Assembly: GCF_023333595.1 (NCBI RefSeq)
Contig: NZ_JAIQZM010000023.1
Span: 49,311 to 113,310, forward strand
Direction of reading: 5' to 3'
DNA length: 64,000 nt
Source of the DNA: Argonema galeatum A003/A1
Lineage (GTDB): Bacteria; Cyanobacteriota; Cyanobacteriia; Cyanobacteriales; Aerosakkonemataceae
A program made the position numbers and the translations under genes. The notes below the pieces were generated by a model. That model did no database searches. It was not told the DNA's origin and was given only the letters and a program-made list of their open reading frames with translations. Of the stretch, positions 52,329 to 62,400 are shown piece after piece. Within the stretch, counting starts at the first letter, position 1, and each line of letters opens with the position of its first letter.

Positions 52329-52802
52329 ATGGGATTTTTGCGGGACGTATCCAGAAAAATCAGCCGCGCTGGCAAGGACGAGGAGTTTCTAGGCTTCATC
52401 AAAATTATCGAAACTCTTGTCTCCAAACTCCTCTCCTTAGCAATGATTGTTGTCATCCTCATTGCAGTTATCGATCTGGGAATCATTCTTGGCAAAGAAT
52501 TAATATTTGACCGTTCAATCGGCAGATTTAATGATTTTTTGGTCGATCTTTTTGGGTTATTTCTAAATATATTGATTGCGCTGGAGATTTTAGAAAATAT
52601 CACCGCTTACCTACGAAAGCACGTTATTCAAGTAGAATTAGTCATCGTTACTTCTTTAATTGCGGTAGCTCGGAAAATTATTATTCTTGACTTAGAAAAA
52701 ATAGATGGTACAGAAATAATCGGTTTAGGTATCGCAATTATTGCTCTATCTATCAGTTACTGGATTGTTCGCCATATTAATAGTAAGTCGCATCATGAAT
52801 AG
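52329..52802 (+). CDS. PsiE-family membrane protein
   Basis: 157 residues with four hydrophobic segments (about 32-55, 73-95, 103-120, 130-150), resembling the phosphate-starvation-inducible PsiE family (LLSLAMIVVILIAVIDLG, FLNILIALEILENITAY, VTSLIAVARKIIILDLE). It starts 14 bp after narB and is likely cotranscribed, in the place where Anabaena has a small cotranscribed unknown gene. A role in nitrate assimilation is not established. Confidence 0.82.
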   Translation: MGFLRDVSRKISRAGKDEEFLGFIKIIETLVSKLLSLAMIVVILIAVIDLGIILGKELIFDRSIGRFNDFLVDLFGLFLNILIALEILENITAYLRKHVIQVELVIVTSLIAVARKIIILDLEKIDGTEIIGLGIAIIALSISYWIVRHINSKSHHE

Positions 52803-52857
52803 ATGCACTTTTATATCGTTTCCGGTTGTGTCTGAATCATTATGGCCGCAGAGGGGC

Positions 52858-53056
52858 AACCCCACCCCCAACCCCTCCCCGTCCCACGGGGAGGGGAGAA
52901 GGAGAGAGGGGAAGAGGGGAAAAACGAACAATTCCGACGCAGACGGATTTGATATTACTCCGTTCGCGCCACAAGATTATGTAGGGGCGAAGCATTGCGG
53001 AATAAACGTTTCGGTTTTGAGTTAAGATTAATCCCGCAATGCTTCGCCCGACCACT
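52858..53056. repeat. Two dispersed repeats before narM
   Basis: The first, CCCTCCCCGTCCCACGGGGA with flanks (52858-52898), is a sibling of 18314-18361. The second (52981-53056) has arms AGGGGCGAAGCATTGCGG and CCGCAATGCTTCGCCC around an A/T-rich loop. The rest of the 397-bp gap has TTTAAAATTT-type repeats (53090-53180). No perfect GTA-N8-TAC site was found here. Confidence 0.75.
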
Positions 53057-53199
53057 ATACATAGTCTTCCATCGGGAAGGGAGTAAAATTTCAGATTTCC
53101 GATTTAAAATTTAGAAGGTAAAATTATCAATTCAAGCAGGAATTTGAAATCTGCAATCTGAAATTTTAAATTTCCCTCTTCACCAATCACCAATGCCCA

Positions 53200-53652
53200 A
53201 TGAATGACTTCTTTCAATTCGAGGCAGATTTTGTTGATTCCTTGCGCTGCATCCCCATGCAGGTGCGCTTCAAATTAGATACCTGCGGCATCAAACTGAA
53301 ATTGTCCCATTGGAATCACTTTAGTCAAGAGGAACGCCAAGATATAGTTGAGATGCCTTGCACCACCGCTGACGAAATTCAAGCTTATAAGCAATTTCTG
53401 CACCAGCTGGTTTTAGAACAGACTGGCACACCCGCAGACGAACTTCCTGTAGAATCTCACCCAGCTTGGATGGATAGCATAAATGTACCTTCTGTCCTTG
53501 AGGAGAAAGCCCAGGAATTTGGCGTGACGGTGACGCCGGAACAATGGGCAGATCTAACTCCTCTAAAGCGTTTTGCTTTAATTAAACTCAGCCGTCCCAG
53601 TCACGAAAATCTCAACTTTTTGCCAGCACTTCAGGAATTCCACCTGGCTTAG
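53200..53652 (+). CDS. narM: Nitrate reductase-associated protein NarM
   Basis: 150 residues matching the nitrate-reductase-associated family: FFQFEADFVDSLRCIPMQVR, LDTCGIKLKLSHWNHFS, ERQDIVEMPCTT, WADLTPLKRFALIKLSRP. In Synechococcus and Anabaena NarM is required to obtain active NarB and interacts with it; the biochemical step is unknown. It lies about 900 bp downstream of narB, as in other cyanobacteria. It has its own repeat-rich upstream region, and it is uncertain whether it belongs to the narB transcript. Confidence 0.92.
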   Translation: MNDFFQFEADFVDSLRCIPMQVRFKLDTCGIKLKLSHWNHFSQEERQDIVEMPCTTADEIQAYKQFLHQLVLEQTGTPADELPVESHPAWMDSINVPSVLEEKAQEFGVTVTPEQWADLTPLKRFALIKLSRPSHENLNFLPALQEFHLA

Positions 53653-53732
53653 GCGTATAGTGTCGGATTGAGCGATCGCCAACATAGTAAACTGAGCATA
53701 GGTTGCAAAAAATTTTGTAGCCCATATAACAG

Positions 53733-54650
53733 ATGGCTATGAGTTCCAAAACAGGCAAGGGTCGCCCAGCTGCCCAGCTGGGAAAAGCGCGATCGCTAGC
53801 CGAATCGCTTCAAGAATACTTGCGAGGCATAGTTGGTGGCATAATGTTCAGCCTGCCACTCATCTACACAATGGAAGTGTGGTGGGCTGGTTTTACCGAA
53901 CATCCACTGCGGATTTTCCTTTACTTCCTCGCTACCTTTACCTTGCTACTGGGTTACAACCGCTACGCAGGTTTGCGGCGGGATGCCAGTCGCCTAGAGG
54001 TCGTAATCGATTCTGTGGAAGAGTTGGGACTGGGAATATTAGTTGCCACAGTCTTTCTCTGGCTGCTGGGGCGCATCACCTTTGACATGACTGCCGACGA
54101 AATTGTTGGGAAAATAGTTATCGAAGCAATGACGGTTGCCATTGGCGTCTCGGTGGGTACAGCGCAACTAGGCGGTGAAAATCCAGAAGAAGCTGATAGC
54201 GGTATGAAGGGCGATGGACAGCAAACGGGTTCCCCCAGTCCCGATCGAGAAGAGGTGAATTTCGGGGCGCAGGTGGTCATTTCTTTGTGCGGCGCGGTGC
54301 TATTTGCTGCCAACGTTGCACCGACAGAAGAGATTATTACGATCGCCATTGAAATCTCTTCAGAAAGATTGATTGGGCTAGTCTTGGTTTCAATGACTCT
54401 TGATGCCCTCATCCTTTTCTATAGCAACTTCGTCGGTGCGAAACAGTTTACTCGCAGCGAAAGTCTATTTACTAATGTTTCCGGCACGATTGTTACCTAT
54501 GCTGTGGCACTGGTTGCCTCTGCGTCAATCCTGTGGTTTTTCGGGCGCTTTGACGGAGTTGCACCTATTACTTGGGTGGCCCAAACAGTTGTGCTGGCAT
54601 TGCCTGCTACACTCGGTGCCTCTGCTGGAAGGCTTTTACTGCAAACATGA
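53733..54650 (+). CDS. TIGR02587-family integral membrane protein
   Basis: 305 residues with about six to seven hydrophobic segments (GIMFSLPLIYTMEVWWAG, ILVATVFLWLLGRITF, QVVISLCGAVLFAANVAPTE, IVTYAVALVASASILWFFG). The N-terminal 20 residues are basic and polar. It matches the TIGR02587 family (DUF2391-type), which is always found next to a TIGR02588 gene. Function unknown. The stop overlaps the start of the next gene (ATGA), so the two are translationally coupled. Confidence 0.82.
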   Translation: MAMSSKTGKGRPAAQLGKARSLAESLQEYLRGIVGGIMFSLPLIYTMEVWWAGFTEHPLRIFLYFLATFTLLLGYNRYAGLRRDASRLEVVIDSVEELGLGILVATVFLWLLGRITFDMTADEIVGKIVIEAMTVAIGVSVGTAQLGGENPEEADSGMKGDGQQTGSPSPDREEVNFGAQVVISLCGAVLFAANVAPTEEIITIAIEISSERLIGLVLVSMTLDALILFYSNFVGAKQFTRSESLFTNVSGTIVTYAVALVASASILWFFGRFDGVAPITWVAQTVVLALPATLGASAGRLLLQT

Positions 54651-55030
54651 AAAATCTAGAAAAAAACTGGCTAGAGTGGGTTGTCTTTGCGGTTGGTTTG
54701 CTTCTTGTCGCTAGTACGCTGGGCTACCTGATTTACGATGCCGCCACCCTGGGTAACGCGCCGCCAGCGATCGAAGTTCGGCTTGGCGAACCGCAGCCAA
54801 TCATGCAACACTTTATCGTTCCCGTTTCCGTTACCAATCACGGAGATCTAACAGCCGAAGGCGTTCAGATTGAAGTTGTCCTGGAAAGCAGCAACAAAGA
54901 ACAAGAGAGTGCTGAGTTTGAAATTGCATTTCTGCCTCGTGGCGCTACGAGAGAAGGCTGGGTTAATTTTGAAACAGACCCTCGCACCGCCCGCATGAAA
55001 GCACGCGCACTCGGTTATGAAAAACCGTAA
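54647..55030 (+). CDS. TIGR02588-family protein
   Basis: 127 residues from the ATG at 54647 that overlaps the TIGR02587 stop. One N-terminal membrane helix (WVVFAVGLLLVASTLGYLIY), then an immunoglobulin-like periplasmic domain (HFIVPVSVTNHGDLTAEGVQ, then EIAFLPRGATREGWVNF). The pair probably forms a membrane complex. No enzymatic motif is seen. Confidence 0.82.
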   Translation: MKNLEKNWLEWVVFAVGLLLVASTLGYLIYDAATLGNAPPAIEVRLGEPQPIMQHFIVPVSVTNHGDLTAEGVQIEVVLESSNKEQESAEFEIAFLPRGATREGWVNFETDPRTARMKARALGYEKP

Positions 55031-55209
55031 TATCAAATTCGTGCTATTGGCAGAAATGATGATGATCTAACAGTTCTTTAGGGTCAAATATGCGGTCGTA
55101 GTAGCACAGCTAATTAAAATATTGGTATAACCGACATATTGATGACGCCGTGCCCCTACAAAATGTTAATTTTGAATATTAGCATAATAATTCTGAAAGA
55201 CCCGTATTT

Positions 55210-56229
55210 ATGAGACTGAATCAAAAAGCATATTACGAAACTAAACTTGGTGCTGCCTATCTTGGCGATAGCTTAAATTTGCTGCAACAAGTTCCAGATG
55301 AAAGTATTGATTTAATCTGCACATCGCCGCCTTTTGCTCTCCTGCGAAAGAAAGAGTATGGCAATGTTGACGCTGAAGACTATATTGAATGGTTTGAACC
55401 ATTTGCCAAACAATTTCACCGCATTCTTAAGCCCAAAGGGTCGCTTGTTATCGATATTGGCGGTAGCTGGATCAAGGGTTATCCGGCCCGATCGCTATAT
55501 CACTTCGAGCTTGTTATTAAACTTTGCAAACCCCCCGAAAAAGGCGGTCTTGGTTTCTACTTAGCACAAGAATTGTACTGGTATAATCCAGCCAAACTTC
55601 CTACCCCTGCCGAGTGGGTCACAGTCAGAAGAGAAAGAGTTAAAGATGCCGTCAATACCGTCTGGTGGCTAGCAAAAAATCCCCATCCAAAAGCGAATAA
55701 CAGAAGAGTTTTGAAACCCTACAGCGAAGCCATGCAGAATCTTCTTAAAAATGGTTACACTGCAAGACTAAGACCATCAGGACACGATATTTCCAAAAAG
55801 TTTAATAATGACAGAGGTGGCGCAATACCACCTAATCTTATCGATGGCAGAGATGAAGGAGACTCGACACAAATGGGAGATCCAGTCTTGACTTATCCAA
55901 ATGGCACAAATCTAAGCGATTTGGTACAGCCAGTAAACGTAATTTCAGCATCAAACACATCATCAAATGATTACTATCAAAGAAGATGTAAAGAAAAAGG
56001 ATTTAAACCACATCCCGCCAGATTTCCGCCAGCTTTACCTGAGTTTATCATCAATTTATGTACCGAACCTGGCGATTTAGTGCTAGAACCTTTTGCAGGT
56101 TCAAATATGACGGGTCGTCTCGCAGAAACTATGCAGAGAAAATGGTTAGCTTTTGAAATTGACAAAAACTATATCGAAGCTTCCCAAATCAGATTTGAAG
56201 AGAATGCTTGTCTTGGTGTTGAAGGGTAA
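55210..56229 (+). CDS. Orphan DNA methyltransferase, beta class
   Basis: 339 residues. The catalytic motif IV TSPPFALL (38-45) comes first and the SAM-binding motif I LEPFAGSNMTG (292-302) last, the order of beta-class N4-cytosine/N6-adenine methylases. The TSPP form favours N4-methylcytosine, but that is not decisive. The variable central region (about 145-260) would set the target site. No restriction endonuclease is nearby, so it is likely a solitary epigenetic methylase like those common in cyanobacteria. The target is unknown. Confidence 0.87.
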   Translation: MRLNQKAYYETKLGAAYLGDSLNLLQQVPDESIDLICTSPPFALLRKKEYGNVDAEDYIEWFEPFAKQFHRILKPKGSLVIDIGGSWIKGYPARSLYHFELVIKLCKPPEKGGLGFYLAQELYWYNPAKLPTPAEWVTVRRERVKDAVNTVWWLAKNPHPKANNRRVLKPYSEAMQNLLKNGYTARLRPSGHDISKKFNNDRGGAIPPNLIDGRDEGDSTQMGDPVLTYPNGTNLSDLVQPVNVISASNTSSNDYYQRRCKEKGFKPHPARFPPALPEFIINLCTEPGDLVLEPFAGSNMTGRLAETMQRKWLAFEIDKNYIEASQIRFEENACLGVEG

Positions 56230-56270
56230 ATTATTAATTGCGATCGACAACAATATGAGTGATCTCGTCA

Positions 56271-56397
56271 AATTGTCTGTTGTCATCGTTGGTTAAAATT
56301 TTACCACAGACTTCGGCGCTCGCAGAAGTCACAGATGAACACAGATAAGAATAAGAAGACGAATTTTCTAGGTAACCGATGCGTAAGGATATGATAT
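56271..56397 (+). repeat. Dispersed intergenic repeat, copy 2
   Basis: AATTGTCTGTTGTCATCGTT is identical to the start of 44622-44736. The similarity continues through TTACCACAGA, ACAGATGAACACAGATAAGA and ATGATAT, with small insertions (GACTTCGGCGCTCGCAGAAG). Confidence 0.7.
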
Positions 56398-56405
56398 TAC
56401 AGGGT

Positions 56406-56427
56406 AGGGTGCGTTGCAACGCACCCT
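56406..56427. terminator. 22-bp palindrome between convergent genes
   Basis: AGGGTGCGTTG followed by its exact reverse complement CAACGCACCCT lies between the convergent methylase and RTX genes, 15 bp from the RTX stop. It is a candidate bidirectional terminator. The core GGTGCGTT resembles the hairpin after aspA (12930-12956). Confidence 0.6.
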
Positions 56428-56441
56428 GCTTTAATCTGTCG

Positions 56442-59400
56442 CTAGATGATGGTGAAATCAGCACTTGTGAGAGGAGTTTGTACTCCTATCAGAGATGCTA
56501 AAAGTTGATTTTGGAAACTAATTTCAGATCCATTAGTGCCAGGAGTAATTGTGAGTTGATTAAAGGTCAAATCTCCGGTTAAACCTACTAAATCTTGACC
56601 GCTAACGAAGTCGGTAATGATGTCTTCTCCCACGTTAAGTGATACCACAAATGTATCTTTGCCAATACCGCCGTTGAGGATATCTTTACCGGAACCGCCG
56701 TTTAGCAAGTCGTCTCCGCTACCGCCGCGAAGAATATCATCGCCACTTAGTCCGGTGAGGGTGTCGTTTCCACCTTGACCGTTGATGATATCATTTGAGT
56801 TACTGTAGCCGGAAGTGTTGTTATCTAAATCGTTGAGGAAAGTAGCGACGTTTTTGTGGTAAACCAGGGTAACTATTTCGTCGGCGTTCATGATGTCGAA
56901 AGTATCGCTTTGTTGGATAGTTTCATCTCCATCAAAGAGAAGGTTGCTGATATCGATCGAAGCGCCTTTGGAGGTGAGGAGATTATCCAGGTTTTCGAGG
57001 GTAAAGTTTCCCAGGATAATTTTGGTGTTGTCAATTCCATCGAAACTGATAGCTAGGTCTGTTCCCTCCTGAGTCAAAATCATGTTTTTGGCAATTAACC
57101 CAGCGCCGACAAATTTCAGGGTATCAACTTCGGCAATAACTTGATTAGAAGGAGTTTTGCCTTTACCAACGCCACCAAAATCGGTAATTAAATCGATGCC
57201 ATCGCCAGCTTTAATGACAAACAAATCCTGATTTCCGCCGCCTGTGAGGGTGTCGTTTCCGGTGTCGCCTGAAATCGTGTCGTTGCCGATACCACCGTGC
57301 AGCGAGTCGTCGCCAGCATTACCGTTGAGACGATCGGCCCCTTTTTCTCCTACTAGAATATCATTGCCAGCATCGCCTTTGAGGTAATCATTGCCAGTGC
57401 CACCCAAAAGTGAGTCGTTGCCTTCGCCACCGCGCAAAGTATCGTTACCGCTTAAACCGCTGAGGGTATCGTTACCACCTTGACCGTTGATAATATCCTG
57501 GGAGTTATCGAAACCTTTAGTGTTATTATCCAAATCGTTGAGGAAGGTAGCGACATCTTTGTGGTTAACTTCGATCGGTTGCGTTTCGGCATTGATGACA
57601 TCGAAAGTATCGCTATCTTCGAGGTTCTCATCTCCATCAAAGAAGATGTTACTGACATCTACGGCAGAACCTTTGGAAATGAGAAGGTTATCGATGTTTT
57701 CGAGAGCAAAGTTTTGCAGGATAACTTTGTTATTATCGATATTCTCGAAGGTAATCGCTAAATCTGTTCCGACTTGAGTCAGAAGCATATTTTGAGAAGA
57801 TAGTCCGGTGCCGATAAATTTGATCGTATCGACTTCGGCGATAATTTCAGGTAGGGGAGATCGACCTCGACCGACTCCACCGAAATCGGTAATTATATCG
57901 GTGTTGTCGCCAAGTTTAACGATAAACCAATCTCGATCGCCTCCACCAGTGAAAGTATCATCTCCAGTGTTTCCTGTGATGGTATCGTCTTCCGTACCGC
58001 CGTGAATGGTGTCCGCACCTTCGCCACCGTCGATGCTGTCTCGTCCGGTTTGACCTAAGATGGTGTCGTTGCCTTCCTCACCGAAAATACGATCGCTTCC
58101 TCGTCCGGCATCTATATAATCATCGCCAGTACGACCGTAAATGGTATCTTTGTCTTCATCACCAAAAATGCGATCGCTTCCTTCTCCTCCATCTATATAA
58201 TCATCTCCAGTTCCAGCGACGATCGTATCCGCATCATTACCGCCAGTTACGGTATCTTTTCCGTCGCCAGCGTCGATAGAGTCGTTGCCTAAACCGCCAT
58301 CCAAAGTGTCATCGCCAGTTTGTCCCAGCAGAGTATCATCCCCATCGCCACCGCTGAGAGTATCGTTACCGTCGCCAGCGTTGAGAGTGTCGTTACCTGC
58401 TTGTCCGAAAAGTTGATCGTCGCCTTCTGCTGCATCGAGAGTATCGTTTCCAAAACCCCCATCCAGCGAGTCATTTCCCATTCGTCCGAAGAGGATATCT
58501 TCGTTATCGCCACCGCTGAGAGTGTCGTTTCCGTCCCCAGCATCTAGGGTGTCGTTACCAGTTTGTCCGAAAAGTTTGTCGTTACCTTCTGCGGCGTCGA
58601 GAGAGTCGTTACCTGCGCCGCCATCCAGCGAGTCGCTACCACTGCGACCGTATAAAATATCATCGTCGTCGCCACCGCTGAGGGTGTCTTTTCCGTCGCC
58701 AGCATCCAGGGTGTCGTTACCTGTTTGACCGAAAAGTTGGTCGTCTCCTTCCGCCGCGTCGAGAGAGTCATTACCAGAACCGCCATCCAAAGAGTCGTTT
58801 CCAGTGCGTCCGTAGAGGATATCCTCGTTGTCGCCACCACCGAGAGTGTCGTTACCGTCGCCAGCGTCGAGGGTATCGTTGCCTGCTTGACCGGAAAGTT
58901 GGTCATCTCCTTCTGCGCCATCAAGAGTGTCGTTACCTGCGCCACCATCAATGATGTCGTTTCCGCTGTTACCGTAGAGGGTGTCTTCGCCATCTGCGCC
59001 GTAAATTACATCGTTATTTGCTTCGCCGTAGATTAAATCGCTGCTACCGCGACCGTCGATCGTGTCGTTACCTTTGCCGCCTGTGATAGTGTTGGCAATA
59101 TCATCGGCGTAGATGCGATCGTTGAAATTGGAACCAACGACATTTTCGATTTGTGCGATACTATCTTTCGCTTGGAAACCGTCATTAGCGAAACCTTCTT
59201 TCAGGTCAACATAAACCGCACTAGCATCGCGACGGAAACTGATAACATCTATTCCATCTTGTCCATCGTAAATATCTTTACCTTCCGTACTGATGATCAG
59301 GTCATCCCCTGCACCTGCCTGGATGTGGTTATCGGGACTATTGCCAATTAAAGTATCGTTAAAGGCAGAACCGATAATATTTCCCAAGCTAATCAGTTTA

Positions 59401-62400
59401 TCGACAGTTCCAAATCCATCCAGTCCCGTACCAGGTGCGATGTCAAAGTTAACTTCCAGGTCAAATTCACCAGCATTCGCTTGATTGTTGTAGCTGAGAT
59501 CGTCGATATTGACTAAAACGCCGCTGGGAGCGATGCTGTAATCGACGGTATCAATACCTGCACCACCATCGATCGTGTCGTAACCGCTTTCTGCAACAAT
59601 GAAGTCTTGACCGTCGCCACCCAAGATTTCATCAGCACCATCACCACCTCTGAGGATATCTTCGCCTTCGTCTCCAGCAACCTTGTCATCCCCTGCATCC
59701 CCATAAATGGTGTCGCCTTCGGTTCCGCCTAAAATGTTGTCGTTGCCTGTACCGCCACTGATGAAGTCGTAACCTGCTTCTCCATAAAGTGTGTCGTTAC
59801 CAGCATCTCCCCAAATTTCATCATCACCATAACCACTGTCGCCCCAAACAATGTCATCACCACCACCAGAATGAATGATATCTTTCTCACTACCGCCTCG
59901 GATATAGTCGTTATAACCTGTGTCTGGGTTGCCTTCTAAGTCACCCCAAATGATATCAATTCCTTGATTGCCATAAATGCGATCGGCCCCAAGTCCGCCA
60001 ATTAGAATGTCGTTGCCAAACTCTCCATATAACCAATCTTCTCCCCCTTGCCCATCTATCCGATCATTTCCAAAACCACCAGTAATTTTATTGCTTCCTT
60101 GGTCGCCTGTAATTTTGTCACCAGTTCCTTTGGAATCAGAGCCAACTACATTAGATATCCCAATGAGGGCGTCGGTATTTCCCCAACCATCAATAGCTTG
60201 ACCTGTTAATAGGTTAACTGAAACACCTGAAGGATCGAGACGGTAGCTGACAGTGTTAACACCTTCTCCACCATCAAGGATATCGTTGCCAGCATTTCCG
60301 ATTAGAAAATCATCTCCACCAAAGGCTTCAATCTTATTCCCAAGGGCATTTCCAATAAGGACATCATTATTTGGGCTAGCAAGAATATTCTCGATGTTTC
60401 TTAAATCGTCAACAAATCCAAAACCATCTTGTGCTTGTCCAGCATCAATAAAAAATGAAGGAGATAAATCTAGATAATATCCGATTGGATTATATTTTGA
60501 ATCGACAGAAAAAAGTTTTCTTTGATTTTTTCCATCTGAATATGAGGCAGATTCATCAATGTTGACGACTACGCCATTTGGCGATCCAGTATATTTAACT
60601 GTATCAATACCTGTTTCTCCGTCAATATAATCATCTCCTCCCCAACCGTGAAGAATATCATTGCCTTTACCGCCATAGAGATAGTCTTTTGCATTGTCTT
60701 CATTACCACCATCTAGGTAGTCATTGCCATCTTCTCCGAATAAGCGATCGCTATCGTTTTGCCCATATAAATTATTTACATCGTCGCCACTATTATCTGT
60801 ATCCCATCCTCCGTAAAGCCAATCTTCTCCAGTACCGCCCCAAAGATCATCGCTACCGTCTTCACCTCGAAGGTCGTCATTTCCTCCCCAACCATATAGG
60901 ATGTCATTATCAGATCCCCCATATAGAAAGTCTGCTGAATCGTCCTCATTACCACCATCTAGGTAGTCACTGCCACCTTCTCCGAATAGATGATCGCTGC
61001 CACGTTGTCCATATAAATCATCTTTATCTTCACCACCATTAAGTACATCGTTGCCATCACCACCATAAAGCTTATCGTTACCTTTACCTCCTTGAAGCTC
61101 ATCATCATACAAATACCCTGTTAGCTTATCGTTGCCTGTGCCTCCGACAAGGAAATAGCGTTTCGAAGAAAGCTTTTTATCTTCTGTTTTCGGTAATCCA
61201 AACCAACCAGAACCTAATACCTTAACTTTGTAGTCGGATTTGTCAAGATCATCATTTTCTTCAGGTTTGCCATAAATAACGTTCATTCCATCACGCATAT
61301 ATGACAAAAACGAATCTTTAGATATCTCATCTAAGTAATTCGTCTTTTTCATTTCATCTAGTAATGCTGGTATATCTATACCACCGTTAATATCAACTTT
61401 GCTTTCTTGATTTTGATGGTTTAAGTAATCTTGCTTACTGTAGCTTGTATACGGAGTTCCTTCACCCTTAGCTGATTCATCAAGCTTTGTTGGATTGTTT
61501 AAGTTAGGAAAAAATTTAATCCGAACTGTGCCACGCGCAAGATTATATGGGTCGAAGATATCTTTAAAAATATTATTAGCCTGTTGGGCTATAGGATTAG
61601 AACTCTCAAAATCAAAATTATCAACAAAAGCTCTTACCTCAAAGTTATCAATTCTTTTATCGCCAGATTCAGACACATAAAAGATTGCATCAGTCAAGTC
61701 AATCTTAAATTCTCCTGTGCCAAAAATGAAAGCGCGATCAGCATATTTGTTATTACCTGTATCTGTTTTATATTGGGAGATAGTGATGTTAATATCTTTT
61801 TTTTCATCAAAACCGTCCCATCCTAAAAATGCGCCTAGTTTATTTTGTATCTTGGTATAGCTATACTCACCAGGCTCAATATCTCTAGTAAAGAATTTGT
61901 CAATAACAGGAAACAGTGATGGATAAGCATACTGACCGCCACCATTAGTCATGTAATCTTTCATGTCATAAGTGATAAAGACATCCTCTTTAGGATTATT
62001 AGTTCTGATGTGTTCGTTATAGTCTGTTTGCGAAGGATCATTGGTTCCGAATACCAAAAGCTTAGTAATTTCAGTAGCAGTCAGAGGATTATTGCCTACA
62101 GAAGAGTAAACTTCAGACTGTTTAAATGGCAAGGAATTTTCCACACTAACTAGCTTACCATCTAAAGTCAAAACAACTGAATCATTCTCACTGTTGATTG
62201 CCTGGATTTGTGAACTACTCAACTCAAACCCTTGCACTAAATTAGAAAAGTATTCCCCTTCATCCCCCGGAGTATCATCAGTATTAATATGCCAATCTAC
62301 ATAATGCCCAATTTCTTCAATTAAAACTGCACTAATCGCTTGAGGATTACTCGCATACTTACTCAAGAAATCTTGAGAAAAATAAATTGTATTCGTTGAC

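Noticed and set aside
57480..59500. Many open frames on the plus strand opposite the RTX gene
   Set aside because: They are produced by the repetitive Gly/Asp codon structure of the RTX repeats read in antisense; their protein sequences are Ser/Pro- or Val/Ile-rich repeats without starts or ribosome sites.
62203..62260. Functional zinc protease in the RTX N-terminus
   Set aside because: The first His of HExxH is missing (EEIGH), so catalytic activity is not claimed.
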